NCBI GenBank assembly: GCA_002633005.1
Contig: NMRA01000670.1
Coordinates: forward strand, 9,198-38,476
DNA length: 29,279 bases
Direction of reading: 5' to 3'
DNA from: Phoronis australis
Lineage: Eukaryota; Phoronida; Phoronidae
In this document: positions 9,327 to 19,839 of the stretch, piece after piece
Layout of the letters: the number at the start of each line of letters is the position of its first letter
Numbering within the stretch: position 1 is the first letter of the stretch
Notes under the pieces: model-generated
The model's input: only the letters and a program-made list of their open reading frames with translations
The model's database searches: none
Told to the model about the DNA's origin: nothing
Made by a program: the position numbers and the translations under genes

Positions 9327-9411
9327 ATGGTTGATATCCCAGACCAGAACGGTAGGATGGATATACTGAAGGTACTTCTCATTGTGTTCTTCATCAACAA
9401 GGCCAAACAAG
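9327..9411 (+). CDS. Gene B exon 1: signal peptide
   Basis: Two in-frame ATGs (9327, 9357) both have A at -3 and G at +4. The hydrophobic core is KVLLIVFFI, followed by a polar NKAKQ. The donor is CAAG|GTAAGT, phase 1. Starting at 9357 puts the core directly after the start, as is usual for signal peptides, so I slightly prefer it for translation. Confidence 0.75.
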
Positions 9412-12400
9412 GTAAGTCAACATTGAAAAATACTGCAATTTTGAGAAAATGCTATCAAGTGAGCAACAAAACATTTTCTTGCTTAGCCTTTACATAATTC
9501 CCACATTTCCCAAGATCCATCATGTTTACCACAATATTCTTGAGGAACTGTAAGAAAAACACGAGTATAGCTAATTATTCACGTGTAATCCGAGTCAAGA
9601 ATCATGGAACATCAATTCTCAATGAATAGATAGACAATTTGTGTAGGATAATTTTAACTCTACCCAAGATGTTCGTTACACCCATTTATAACGTCACCAT
9701 CAGAACACAGTCAACCATGCAGCAACATGTAGTTATACATGTTGGCATTACAGAAGCTTTATTTTCATATCCAAGACAAAAATAAGCTATATTGAATAAT
9801 TCATATGCTATACATTCCAGGTTGTAGATAATGAGGACTAATCCAAAACACACAAGTTCTTACTGCAAAATTCAGAACACTTTAATTAGTTACACCAGTA
9901 CCTTGTCCCAATTCATTTCCAATTTGTACAGAGATGCATCACAACATACTGCAGTACCACATTGGGTATGTTGAGAGAACAGCAGGAAGTTAACGTCTGT
10001 CATTTCCAATATAAAGTCCACTTATTACGTTAAAAATTACAACAATGAACATTTGCGAAAATTTGTTCCTGTTTCTTTTTACTTTTGTTGATACCCTGAA
10101 CAAAAACATGTCATTACAGACCATTTGGAAAGGTGGGCCGTGAATGTCAAGTCAGGATGTATCAACAGTTATGTAGCTGTGAAGTGCTACTCCACCACCT
10201 TTGTTGTGTCCGCATCTATCACTTATAAAACAGATTGTGGATTCAACGGCCTGTGGCAGGCTGGCAGATGGTGTCAGAACCTGGCTACCGCCAATGAGAC
10301 CTGGTACAAGAGCATTGTCTACAAGTGCTCTTCCAAACTGAGCAAGGAATGTACCGTTCCTGTTGGAAGGTTACCAAACGAACAGTGTGGTGATCGAGAA
10401 GATGTCATCAATGCATTAGCTATGAATTTCATTTGTGCAAATAGTAAGTCAAACATGAGTAATATGTGAAAAATCAGGTTTGTATCGCAATATAGTATTC
10501 TTTACTACACATAGTAAGCATTGACACCCCCTCAGACTATGAACAGAAAATCTTTCTAGTTCCAAAACATTATCGTCATACAAAGTGAAGATAAAATGAA
10601 ATTATATCAGAAACCATCAACATGGGCACATGACCCCCAAAGACTGTAAGCCTGTTTACATGAGAACCCAACACACAGCACTGGCATTGTGATCTGTTTT
10701 CTACTATTTCAGAATACAGAGTTCGTCACATGTGTAGCAACTTCTCGACCACTACCAGCAAAGGTATCATACACAGTTCTGGCTACCCTGGGACAACCAC
10801 AGGCTTTCCTGGGACTCATTTCTGCTTATGTGACCTCATATTGCAGCGCAAAACATTACAACTGAGCTTGTCAGTCATAGAGATGTTCCTCGAACAAGGA
10901 CAAAGATTCACCATCAAGTTTCCCGACTCACCATCGAGACCAGCTATAGAATTTAACACAACCTATATGACCAACCACCATATAGTGACTACAAGCAGTA
11001 GACTACAGATGGCGTACTACAACAGGGGTGGTCAAGATGGAGGCAGATTTGCTGTTGCATTCAGTGGTAGGATCACTAGTCACTGCCTTAATGTGGAACA
11101 TGATAGCCTATTGTAGTCCAGAATTAAACCATCAATAACATCAATGACCAATGATCTTTAATTTTCATTTGTAATCAACACAAGTACTACATGATGTGCA
11201 TAACTGGCCTGTATGAAGTAAGACCAAACAGACTTGATATCAAGAAATCAGAGAGCTTATTTGTAATGTATGAAAAATGAGCTACAAGCAAGGCAAATGA
11301 TGACTGACACAAGAAAAATAATTGAATTTTTTCAAATTTTTTCTTGAAAGATAATCCCAATCTCAGGATTATAAACTCATGCATTGTAGGAATACAGTTA
11401 TTGCATGTGATCTTTAATAAGAGATTTGTTCTGTTCCTGCCTTGTAGTGTCGTCACACAATGCTGACATACACCAGACATGTAAACTGGTTCCTCTCCAC
11501 GTCACTATGGATAAAAACAAAACAACAACAGCAGAAACAACTGGATCGACAGCACAGCACATGTGGACAACCGTAGACCTCAGCAGTACACAGCAATTGC
11601 AAGTATTGAGATCAACCCATGCCATCAGCAAAGATGTTACGACCATGAATGTTTCTATGATATCTGGAAGCACACTGTCACCATCACCACCACTGGCAAC
11701 AGCATCTAAGCTTCCTGGCAAGGAACTGACTATGACTCCCACCACCAGTTCTACAGTGCACAAGAAAACATCAACTATGGAAAACGAGCTGAACATTAGC
11801 ATTGACGGTGAGGTAGGAATCACCAATGCATCATTTGAAACAACAACGCAGCCAGAGGATCTAGTAACAGTGAAGGGCTCATCTCAAACTGGTAATACTC
11901 TGGTGATATTAGAGACCTACGGAAGTGCAGTGGCGATAAGTGAGGATGAAATGAAGGAACATAAAGGAGAGACAAAACCAATCAACACACCCAAGATTAC
12001 AATCAAACCCCACAAAAACAACCAGGTCAACCCCACTGACAATTATCAGACACAAACAGACCAAAACTGGGTGGAGATAAGTAAGTCTTATCCAAGACTA
12101 TCCTACCAATCTTAAGTCTTTAAGAACTGAATCAATTTTCCCGAAATGAGAAAAACATCAGATAATTGTCCACTAATTTGGAACAAAAAATTTCCAGAAT
12201 GATCATTCTTCAATTTTTCAAAGACTGGTTGTATTGTTACAAATGAACAAACATTTTCAAAGATTGATTGTAATGTTATAAATAAAGACTGATTGTAATG
12301 TTATATATGAACTAACATTTTCAAGTGTTGCTTGGTGACATCAATATAGTACAAACTATTTTTTAATTTTGTTAATGCCCATTTTTATTATAAATTGTTT

Positions 12401-13443
12401 GCTATGTTGTGTATCAAATGGGTGAAGACCTACACATTGACATGAGAAAATTGAAAGTTATCCCGTATCAGATAAACTCAAAACCATAACATTTATTATC
12501 TTCCATGTCACCACAATCGATCACTAACAACAATAATGCTGTTCTGAAATTTAGGTTAAAAATGACCATTTATTTTCTAAAATCTCATATTGTTATTTCA
12601 AATAAGTCAAGTGCAAAATTCAGATCAATGTTGTCTTCATCATACAAAATTCACAATCTCTTGCAGATATAATTATTGGCAGTTTTGGAGGAATGCTTGG
12701 TCTTGCACTCTGCATTATAGCTGTGCTGCTATACATAATCCGGTAAGTATTTCACTGTTCACACTGTACCCTAAATATAAACATTACCATAAATCTTCTA
12801 AAAGAGTGCTCATTTGACATTAAAGTCATTCATTTTATACAGGAGGAGAAAGACACAGCAGAGTCACAGACCATCTCAGGTAGTGCATACTGACCACCAG
12901 GAGACTTTCCACCAATGTTGTAATACTGATGGTGATGTTTATGAGCAAATACTTGATGAAAATGTCTACTCTAGACAGGACAAACCATACAAGAATCCCT
13001 CATCACCAGTTACACACATTAGGCTGTCATCAACACTAAGTAGGGAGCCGTTGGTACCAAATATTGCTGACATCAGCAAAAATCTAGAGCAGCTACACCC
13101 TCCTGAAGACGAAGATGAACACAGTAACATTTACTTTGAAGTTGATCATGTCAGAGAAAGTGACTTCTCTTGTCAACCTACTGCAGTATATAGTATTGCA
13201 CATGGGGGTGAACTTTTTAACCATGTTCCTGATAATTTATGTGACAGTGAAGGAAATGGAAGATGTGCTCTACCACATGTTGATTATGTCATTGATGCTC
13301 AGTTGGAGGCCATTAGAAATAGAGATGATGGAAAGTTCCAGAATCACCACGGCACCATTAAACAGAATGATTTACTAGCAAAGCATGGAGAGGAGTCCGA
13401 TACAGAAATGGCCGACAACGAACTGTATAACACCTTGTGCTAG
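9327..13443 (+). CDS. Gene B: SUEL-lectin-like/CUB-like/mucin-like transmembrane receptor
   Basis: Six exons, 9327-9411, 10120-10443, 10713-11066, 11448-12080, 12667-12742 and 12843-13443, join to 690 codons plus TAG. ATG 9327 (context CCGAGG, G at +4) or ATG 9357 (680 codons) may start translation; the second gives a tighter signal peptide, DILKVLLIVFFINKAKQ. Residues ~29-136 form a divergent SUEL-type lectin domain with eight Cys, ~137-254 a CUB-like domain, ~255-465 a Thr/Ser-rich stalk, ~467-487 the transmembrane helix and ~490-690 a cytoplasmic tail. The tail carries VYEQI, PYKNP, IYFEV and the C-terminal LYNTLC as potential SH2-docking tyrosines. All extracellular introns are phase 1. 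The gene lies between paralogues A and C in the same orientation. A lectin-type ligand and tyrosine-kinase signalling are inferred from family features; I do not recognise a named gene. Confidence 0.85.
10120..10443 (+). CDS. Gene B exon 2: divergent SUEL-type lectin domain
   Basis: The acceptor is GTCATTACAG|ACCATTTG and the donor AAATA|GTAAGT, phase 1 on both sides. The 108 residues hold eight Cys. The C-terminal half follows the family pattern: a Cys in VYKCSSK, then KECTVPVGRL, EQCGDRED and NFICAN at the end. The YGR triplet that binds rhamnose in classical members is not present, so sugar binding may differ or be absent. Confidence 0.8.
10713..11066 (+). CDS. Gene B exon 3: CUB-like domain
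   Basis: The acceptor is TTTTCTACTATTTCAG|AATAC and the donor AGTG|GTAGGA, phase 1 on both sides. The 118 residues include GIIHSSGYPG (equivalent to the SPGYP start of CUB), FCLCDL with the Cys-x-Cys seen in A and C, and GGRFAVAFSG at the end, matching gene A. The canonical CUB Asp residues of the calcium site are not obvious. Confidence 0.8.
11448..12080 (+). CDS. Gene B exon 4: Thr/Ser-rich stalk
   Basis: The acceptor is CTGCCTTGTAG|TGTCG and the donor GATAA|GTAAGT, phase 1 on both sides. The ~211 residues contain Thr/Ser/Pro-rich runs (KTTTAETTGSTA, TPTTSSTVHKKTST), which suggests O-glycosylation, with only one Cys (near its start). It is longer than the stalk of gene A (121 residues). 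Confidence 0.82.
12667..12742 (+). CDS. Gene B exon 5: transmembrane helix
   Basis: A 76-base exon (acceptor CTCTTGCAG|ATATA, donor TCCG|GTAAGT; phase 1 in, phase 2 out) encodes NIIIGSFGGMLGLALCIIAV and continues LLYIIR. The next exon supplies the Arg-Arg-Arg-Lys stop-transfer cluster. Its length and phases are identical to the transmembrane exon of gene A. Confidence 0.87.
12843..13443 (+). CDS. Gene B exon 6: cytoplasmic tail and stop
   Basis: The acceptor is CATTTTATACAG|GAGGAG. It encodes ~200 hydrophilic residues beginning with the basic RRRK cluster. Tyrosine motifs are VYEQIL, NVYSRQ, PYKNP (a pYxN Grb2-type site), NIYFEV and LYNTL. The exon ends Leu-Cys-stop (TAG 13441-13443), and gene C also ends Leu-Cys-stop. 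Confidence 0.85.
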
Positions 13444-13562
13444 AACCTAGATTCTTCACAGAAGTAAGAGAAGATTGTAATTTGATACATGATAGTGACT
13501 TCTTTTTTGAGAAATGGTGATGACAATGTCCCAATGGAAAAAGTCTTGATACCCGCCTGGAA

Positions 13563-13614
13563 TATAGCCATCAACTGTAATGGCACAATATAGCCATCAA
13601 CTGTAATGGTACAA
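13563..13614 (+). repeat. Two copies of a 26-base unit in the 3' UTR of gene B
   Basis: TATAGCCATCAACTGTAATG followed by GCACAA or GTACAA occurs twice in tandem with one mismatch, just before the candidate poly(A) signal. Confidence 0.8.
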
Positions 13615-13619
13615 TAGCT

Positions 13620-13625
13620 AATAAA
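13620..13625 (+). terminator. Candidate poly(A) signal of gene B
   Basis: This is an AATAAA 177 bases after the stop codon, at a normal distance for a short 3' UTR. The decayed minus-strand piggyBac copy begins about 90 bases further on. Confidence 0.5.
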
Positions 13626-13714
13626 CTAAACACAATACACAGCACAGAGCCCCATTATATACTTCCCTATAAGATAAAAACGCAAACTCATAGCATTCAG
13701 ACAAGTTTCAATCT

Positions 13715-15000
13715 TCAGTCCTGAAGCGGTTGGTCAGCCACTGCAAGAGTACTCTTGACAGACCTTTCTCCCATAGATTTTGATAATTTGTGCACAGACA
13801 TGTTTCCTCCATCACCTGCAGCACCAGTGCTAGATCGTCTTCCTGACTTGTGTTTTCTGCTAGAAAAGCCATTCACAAGTTGGTCAACAATGTCCATTCT
13901 AAATTGCAAATGGTCATAACCTTCCGGAGGAGGGGGTCCTTGTGAGAACGCTTGTACAAAATAAAAGCATTGACAAAAGATAAGTTCATGGCAAATCAGA
14001 TGAGATAAGGTCACCATTTCTTCCCTGCCCGTCCAACTAGATAAGGAGCAATACTGATCAGAGACATCAATTCCACCAAGTGCTGATTGTAATCAGAGTT
14101 GATGGAAGGTTTACCCTCACCTGCAAAAAGCTGTGAGCAAGTAGATAAGAAGGTAAGTTGTCATTTACGTGTCGACCAACTTGAATTATTCAGCGAACAA
14201 GGTGGTGGAAAAAAACGATCATAATAAAGATGATGTCCTTTTTGGTGTAAAGGTTGGGACAATAAGACATCATCATATCCCAGGCCACGCTCTTTGCCAT
14301 CTTGTTTTTTCCAGTGTAAACTTCGAAGTTTGAGTAATAATCAGTTGAAGCTTCACATAACTCTCAAACCTTGATGCCCCACTTAGTTGGTTTGGCGGGC
14401 ATGTATTGACAAAAATATTTGTCACATAAAACCAATCATTGCCTCATTAATACTTAGATCTCGATCTGGGCAATAGTTCTTCAAAAATCTTCCGCAGACA
14501 TCAATGAGCCCTGGCCTGATTTTATATAGTGGGTCGTAATCAGGGCTTACTCAGGCAAGCATGGTAGCTATGTCCCGAACATAAGTATAATCAAATTCAA
14601 TTTCAAATATCTTGTCTTAGGCATGTACCTTCTGCCAGGGCTCCAGTGACACTACAATCTTGGCAGTTGCCCGACACCAAAACAATATAAATTGCAAAGT
14701 AATTATTACACCCATCTCTTGAGGTGTAGTTGGCAACCATATTGAACCTGGCCCATGAGCAGCTCGCAGTTGTTCAGCATACCTGTTAGTTTTGGTAGCA
14801 AAAACTTCAAAAATTACTCCGGGGAAAAACAGAGAATATTCATAAGGTTTGGCATTTGGAGCTAAATTATACCTTGGACCACAAAAAGTAACATTGAAAT
14901 TATGCAAATTGAGCGTACAAGGACCGTCAGTCCAGTCGGAGTTCAGGTCACGTTAATATGGATCATCTTCGCTATCCGATTCATTGGTGTCCTAGCTGCA
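13715..15000 (-). mobile_element. Decayed piggyBac-type transposase
   Basis: On the minus strand, in several frames interrupted by stops and frameshifts, the order of piggyBac landmarks is preserved. These are an acidic N-terminus (NESDSEDDPY, ~14970), FEVFATKTNRYAEQLR and LPTTPQEMGV (~14710-14810), YDPLYKIRPG (~14510), LSINEAMIGF (~14430-14460), KPTKWGIKV (~14380), NFEVYTGKN (~14320), GLGYDD and YYDRFF (~14210-14290), NQHL then SDQY (~14060-14090) and NAFILYKRS (~13950-13975). The usual catalytic Asp in the SIDE motif is Asn here (codon 14446-14448). A Ser/Gly-rich tail follows to 13715 without an intact zinc-finger. I did not identify terminal inverted repeats or TTAA duplications. It is an inactive fossil between genes B and C. 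Confidence 0.85.
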
Positions 15001-16440
15001 GAATGCACTAAGTTTAGAAACTTCTCTCAGGAGTTAAAATGCAACTGTCAATAATGCATTTTTTAAATTGGTTTTGGTACATCACTTGATACTAAATAAA
15101 GCACTTTTCAACTATCACTTATATTATCAGTAATGGTTTTGTACATAACAAAAATAAAATACAGTATTACACCATACGACGTTTTTATTTTTGGCGTCAA
15201 ACCAAGTGTACTCCAATTCTAATCCGAGCCAGAAATATTCATCATCAAAATTTTGCCCGAATGGAAAATCTTAGAATTAAATGTCTTTAATGGCACGAGA
15301 TATGGTTTGAGTGCCCTTAATAGTGTCTGATCTTACAAGTTAGGTAAGCAAGAATATTAAGTAAAGTCAAACACATAATTATTGAAATCAATAGTACTGA
15401 CATTGATGTGGTACAGGTTGGTTCACAATGGACATTTGTTTAGTGAAAACAAGCTTATGTTTATTACTTGCAATTTCATTGATTGAAAACGTTTTTTGTC
15501 TAAAGGAGCATCAACTAGGACATTTAAAAAATTACTAAAGTACCCAATAAAATTATATATAAGCATTTGTCTACCAATACACACCTGAACCACAGACACT
15601 ACTGGGTAATAAATAACTACCACAGTTATTTACTGATGGACAGAGCCAAAGCAGAGATTCTCATTTGATTGCACTGTATACACAGAACCAACCGTAAGCA
15701 CAGTGAAAGTTTTAATATTTTTTACTTTTCTTTCGTGACTTTTGTGGAGTTTATTGCTCAATATCTGGGAGGAATACAGTATTACATGTTCTCGGCCATT
15801 AGTTCCCTATTGTACACCTTCATGAGGTGCGACAAATTCCACTCAGGGTATAAACACTGTAAACAACAGCTTTGACATTTAAGAATCTACACTTAGGTTG
15901 ATACAAACAATTAATTTTCTTGGCACTCAGTTTTCCTGGTGATCTGGTCCAGTTCCAAGAAATCTATACCAAGTTACCATATAAGGACAAAAGAAATTCC
16001 TATCATGAAAGATGACAATATAAAAAATTATGGACAGTCATCTGGTTTGTATCCAAGTAAGACATCCTCAAAAAGGGGCCTCTCTGCTGCTTGTCATGTT
16101 TACCATAGCAACAGTAATTTTTCATATGCAATCATTGACATATAAACCAAACTTTCCTCCAACTAAGACTTGGGCAAAAAAAGCATAACAGACAGTAGCA
16201 GGTTCTCCAGTAGCTGACAATATTGCCAGGGGCAGCCCATTTCAGGAGCTCTGATCCTGAGTTTAGGTTTCATAATTGATCTCAAAATTAACCAGAAAGT
16301 TCAGAGTCCATAAACATCTGTTCACAAGTGTCCCATAATGCAACTACTACTTGTAAGTTAAGGTTGTGTAGGATCTTATCAACAAGTTTGTGTATTTAAC
16401 TAAATATGTGCAAAAGCATACACTTTAACTTAGTGAAAGT
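15001..16440. other. Intergenic, no gene recognised
   Basis: Only short reading frames of 60-70 codons without recognisable domains. A minus-strand stretch near 15180-15240 could be an acidic/aromatic remnant linked to the piggyBac copy, but the link is weak. There are no tandem repeats or RNA genes that I could see. Confidence 0.5.
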
Positions 16441-16462
16441 ATATACACATACACATACACAT

Positions 16463-16523
<61 letters not shown>
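16441..16523. repeat. Compound CA/TA microsatellite
   Basis: Repeats of ACACAT/ACATAC (16445-16469) run into an almost pure TA tract (16470-16523). It ends exactly where the protease pseudogene becomes readable. Confidence 0.95.
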
Positions 16524-16527
<4 letters not shown>

Positions 16528-17171
16528 GTATACATCAACTCCGTCTGAAATTTTGAATAAACTAAGATTACAGAACAACTCTCTTGGCAACGGAAGTCAA
16601 CAGGATGCCCATGAATTTTTACTATGGTGACTGAACCAATGGCACGTTGACACGCTTGCTCACAACGCTGATAATGTAACGTCTGAGGTTACTAGTACCT
16701 TCCAACACGTAAAGAAGCAAACTAGGAGCTGTAATAACTGCACAACAACAAAGGAAAAAACACAGATAGTTGACCGTCTACCTCCCAACGCTAAGGAAAG
16801 AAATAACTATGCAGGAGTTGTGGCACAGCTTGTGGACGTCGTTGGACATCGAGGACTTTAGTTGCCCAAACTGTAATAGTCTCAGTGGCCAGCTCACATG
16901 GTCATTAGTAAAACCGCCAAAATACCTTTGTATTCATATCTTACGTACCGCGACTAATGGTGAAAAAATCAACACAAAGATTTCCTCGTATGACCTCTCC
17001 GGCTACAAAATAAAAGCAGTCATTGAACACCATGGAAGAAAGACGACGGGTGGTCATTATACATGCTGTGTTAAATCGTCAGCATGGGAATGGATAAATT
17101 TTGACGACTCTACAGTCACAAGTACATCCAAGCCTCCCCAGGATGCCTACATTGCAATATATGAATTATAA
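16524..17171 (+). pseudogene. Ubiquitin-specific protease (C19) fragment, truncated and frameshifted
   Basis: The first part reads TPSEILNKLRLQNNSLGNGS followed by QQDAHEFLLW, then a TGA (16628-16630) in the same frame, then CNNC in TRSCNNCTTTKEKTQIVDR. Near 16765-16775 the frame shifts and the homology continues in the frame ending at TAA 17169-17171: SCPNC (second half of the zinc ribbon), KPPKYLCIHI, YKIKAVIEHHG, GGHYTC (catalytic His box) and WINFDDSTV (the Asp/Asn box). The N-terminal box with the catalytic Cys is missing; the copy starts at the microsatellite. There is no intron across more than 200 codons, as expected for a retrocopy or a protease carried by a large mobile element. A pseudogene by its nonsense codon, frameshift and lost Cys box; the parent gene cannot be named. 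Confidence 0.85.
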
Positions 17172-17786
17172 ACCAACAAAGGAAATCAACATAAAAAATA
17201 TGGCGCAATTTCAACATCAACGTCGCATATCACATCTGACGCAGCCAANATAGTAACCTTAGGTCTTTTGGGAATTTGTGGCCACCTGTCGAAGACTTGC
17301 ACCAGGGAAATTAGCAGTAATAAGGCTTAGCGCGACGACGTATTTTGATAAAAATTCCATCTTTTACCAGTTGTTTACATGCAGATAGCCACGCATGCGC
17401 TATTCAATCACCACTAGTACAGCAGCGACACCCCGAGGAGAATTCTCCGAATAGCCCCATTTCAACTTACAGTTACCCGCTGCATTTGACTAGATGGTGA
17501 TAATGTTATGTTGCTGGGATTGTCAAATAAGATTAGTTGATGTGAACTACCTAAGACATGGAGTTACTTCTTTAATAAATTCAAATTTGACTTTCAAACT
17601 AGTCACACCTAATGTCGGCACTGGGGTTTGCCTATTGTTTAGTGTGACGTCACTGTGATGTCGAGAATTGAACACGAAAATAACAAAAACAAAAACAAGA
17701 GCAACGCAGAGCGTTGAAATGCGCCCACGAATGCATTGCAAATGGTGTGTTTTTAGGGTTGTTTATTAATATCATAAAAATGGAAA
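17172..17786. other. Intergenic, no gene recognised
   Basis: CpG is more frequent than in neighbouring sequence (17330-17460), and there is one undetermined base at 17249. No reading frame with recognisable content was seen. A palindromic TGACGTCA lies at 17645-17652. Confidence 0.5.
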
Positions 17787-18480
17787 CTAGATGGCGCAAA
17801 AACATACAATCCATCCAAAAACAGGAACAATTGCCATATTTCATAAAAATCTGTCAAGGAACTTCAAAGAAACAAAGGAAAACAAAATACAATGAAATTG
17901 CCACAAGTGGGCACAGTGTCCGTTAGATCCGCCTGAAAGTGGTCGTCGTCTGTTGTTATCTTTATATAAATACACTGTCTTGTTAAATTTAGTAAAGATC
18001 CTGCAGTGGGTTTTAAGAGATACAACTATGGGCGCAAAACAAAACTACCACTAGGAGGTGCCACAGTAATCAGTCACCATCACCAAAGGTCGTCTTCACA
18101 CTCAGGAGAACATATATGTCAATTTTCAAATGATTTGGTTGATACAGGGATGGACACCAAAAACAAGATTTGAAAACAGCAAAAGCGGCCACTAGGTGGT
18201 GCAAAATACCTCGATTCCATCCAAAAACAGGCAGACAGCACCATCACATCAATAGATGCCTATATTTAAAATTTTATGAAAATCTGTGGAGGACCTTTGA
18301 AGATACTAGGTTAAATGTAAAAAACTAAAATTGACACTAGGGGGCACAGCAGTTGTCAGATCTGTCTGAAAGTCGTCGTCATCTGTATTCAATATCACAT
18401 AAATACACTTGCTAAATTAAGTAAAGATCCTGCGAACGGTTTAGGAGATACAGGCATAGGCGCAACAAAAACAAAATAGG
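17787..18480. repeat. Duplicated repeat unit (~404-base spacing) with CTCF-like motifs
   Basis: Copy 1 (17787-18058) and copy 2 (18192-18480) share ordered blocks: CTAG(A/G)TGG(C/T)GCAAAA, CCATCCAAAAACAGG, AAAATCTGT(C/G), CTGAAAGT and TCGTCGTC nearby, ATAAATACACT, AGTAAAGATCCTGC and GGCGCAA. Each has drifted by substitutions and small indels. Four sites resemble the CTCF core: 17786-17797, 18048-18062 (CCACTAGGAGGTGCC), 18189-18202 (CCACTAGGTGGTGC) and 18333-18347 (GACACTAGGGGGCAC). It lies between genes B and C. Probably an interspersed repeat family; binding is not shown. Confidence 0.7.
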
Positions 18481-19766
18481 AAAAGGTAATTTGACCGTTT
18501 TGTATCAACATGTTCCATTACAAGATGTAGTTACCATGACACTAATTTGCTTCAATTTGTCAAATTGTTCAGTCAAGACCAAAAAACACCTACACAGATG
18601 GTAAATTTAATCTGAAGCCTGCACTCCACTACTTAAAGAAAAACAAACACGCAGGTGGATGTACTTTGATACAGGTACAGACCAGGTAGTGGATCACAAT
18701 TACTGTGCTACACAAGCGGACATGTTGCTGTGTGAAACTTATATGCCACTTGGTTTAACAGCACATTCTCCGGAGTAGGTATAACAAGATCAAGTTTTGT
18801 TAGGTCTGCTTATGTTCAGTTCTTTGAAACTAGTAGGGATACAGTTGATAGTGATGATTGTTATACAACTGGTTTTAATATTTTCATACTCAGTAGAAGA
18901 TAAGAAAATTATATGTAATCAATTTATCCAAACTTGAAACAGTGTACGCTTAGAAGGAAATCAAAATGTTTGATTGATATAAAAAATTAATTAACCTGGT
19001 TTCCTAATGAAATCATTGAAAGTGACAATAGACTTCAAATGAAAAACAGTGTTATCAATTAAGTTGCAAACTAGAAGTCTAAATGTATTATTCTATTAGT
19101 CTATAGAATTGTCCAGCTCATATGTAAATGTGAGCACAAAAGAAAGCTTGCGTGGCAAATATGTAACACATGTTTTAACATAAATTTAAATTTGGATATG
19201 GATTCACAACATGGAGGTAATACATAGATGAATTCAAATCCTCATCAGGAGTAAATTGTTGCCAGGGTGAAGTTGAAATATTAATAACTGTTGCTGACCA
19301 TTACTTAGCCAAGATGTTCATATCACTGTGTTGGCATAAGGCCTACTATCATATTAATATTAACAAAGTAGACTTGGATGAAGAACTTGGTTATGACGTA
19401 GTACCAGGTAACACAGGCAAGATGTACACCTTAACACAAGTAATGACCTCTGACAAGGACGTTTCACAGAACAAAAATGCCATTTCATTTTGAGTAACTG
19501 TAGTTTTATAGTTGACTATTGGGAAAACATAACACCCTGATGAAAAGGGAATATAATTTATGGCAAAAAGGGAATCTAGTCTTGTTACAAATACAACACA
19601 GTGGGTGTGGAGAAAGAAAGTTTAATCTATGTTGACTGAGCAAAGTGACAGTCATAACCTGAGCGACCAAGTGAACAATCTATGGCATGAGCAAATAGTG
19701 TAAGGAATGATACCAACTAGAGTAGAAGGTTTTGGAAGACATGTGAGAAACACACTAAAGAGCAAG
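18481..19766. other. Intergenic and probable promoter region of gene C
   Basis: No gene, repeat or RNA is recognised. The last few hundred bases should hold the promoter and 5' UTR of gene C, but no clear TATA box or initiator stands out. Confidence 0.5.
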
Positions 19767-19839
19767 ATGAACCATTGTTTTATACTATCTTCACTTGCTT
19801 TCACTGGGCTGATGATGATACCAGCGACGTCAGGAAATG
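19767..19839 (+). CDS. Gene C exon 1: signal peptide
   Basis: The ATG has A at -3. The sequence MNHCFILSSLAFTGLMMIPA followed by TSGNG is a typical signal peptide with a likely cleavage near Ala-Thr-Ser-Gly. The donor is AATG|GTAAGA, phase 1, as in gene B exon 1. Confidence 0.82.

Noticed and set aside
11398-11826. 142-codon minus-strand frame
   Set aside because: It is antisense to the Thr-rich stalk exon of gene B, where ACA/ACC codons read as Val/Cys-rich sequence.
15939-16145. 68-codon plus-strand frame
   Set aside because: No similarity to the nearby protease or transposase and no splice context; probably chance.
17645-17652. Palindromic CRE-like TGACGTCA
   Set aside because: A single 8-base match in intergenic sequence with no promoter nearby is not enough to call a regulatory site.
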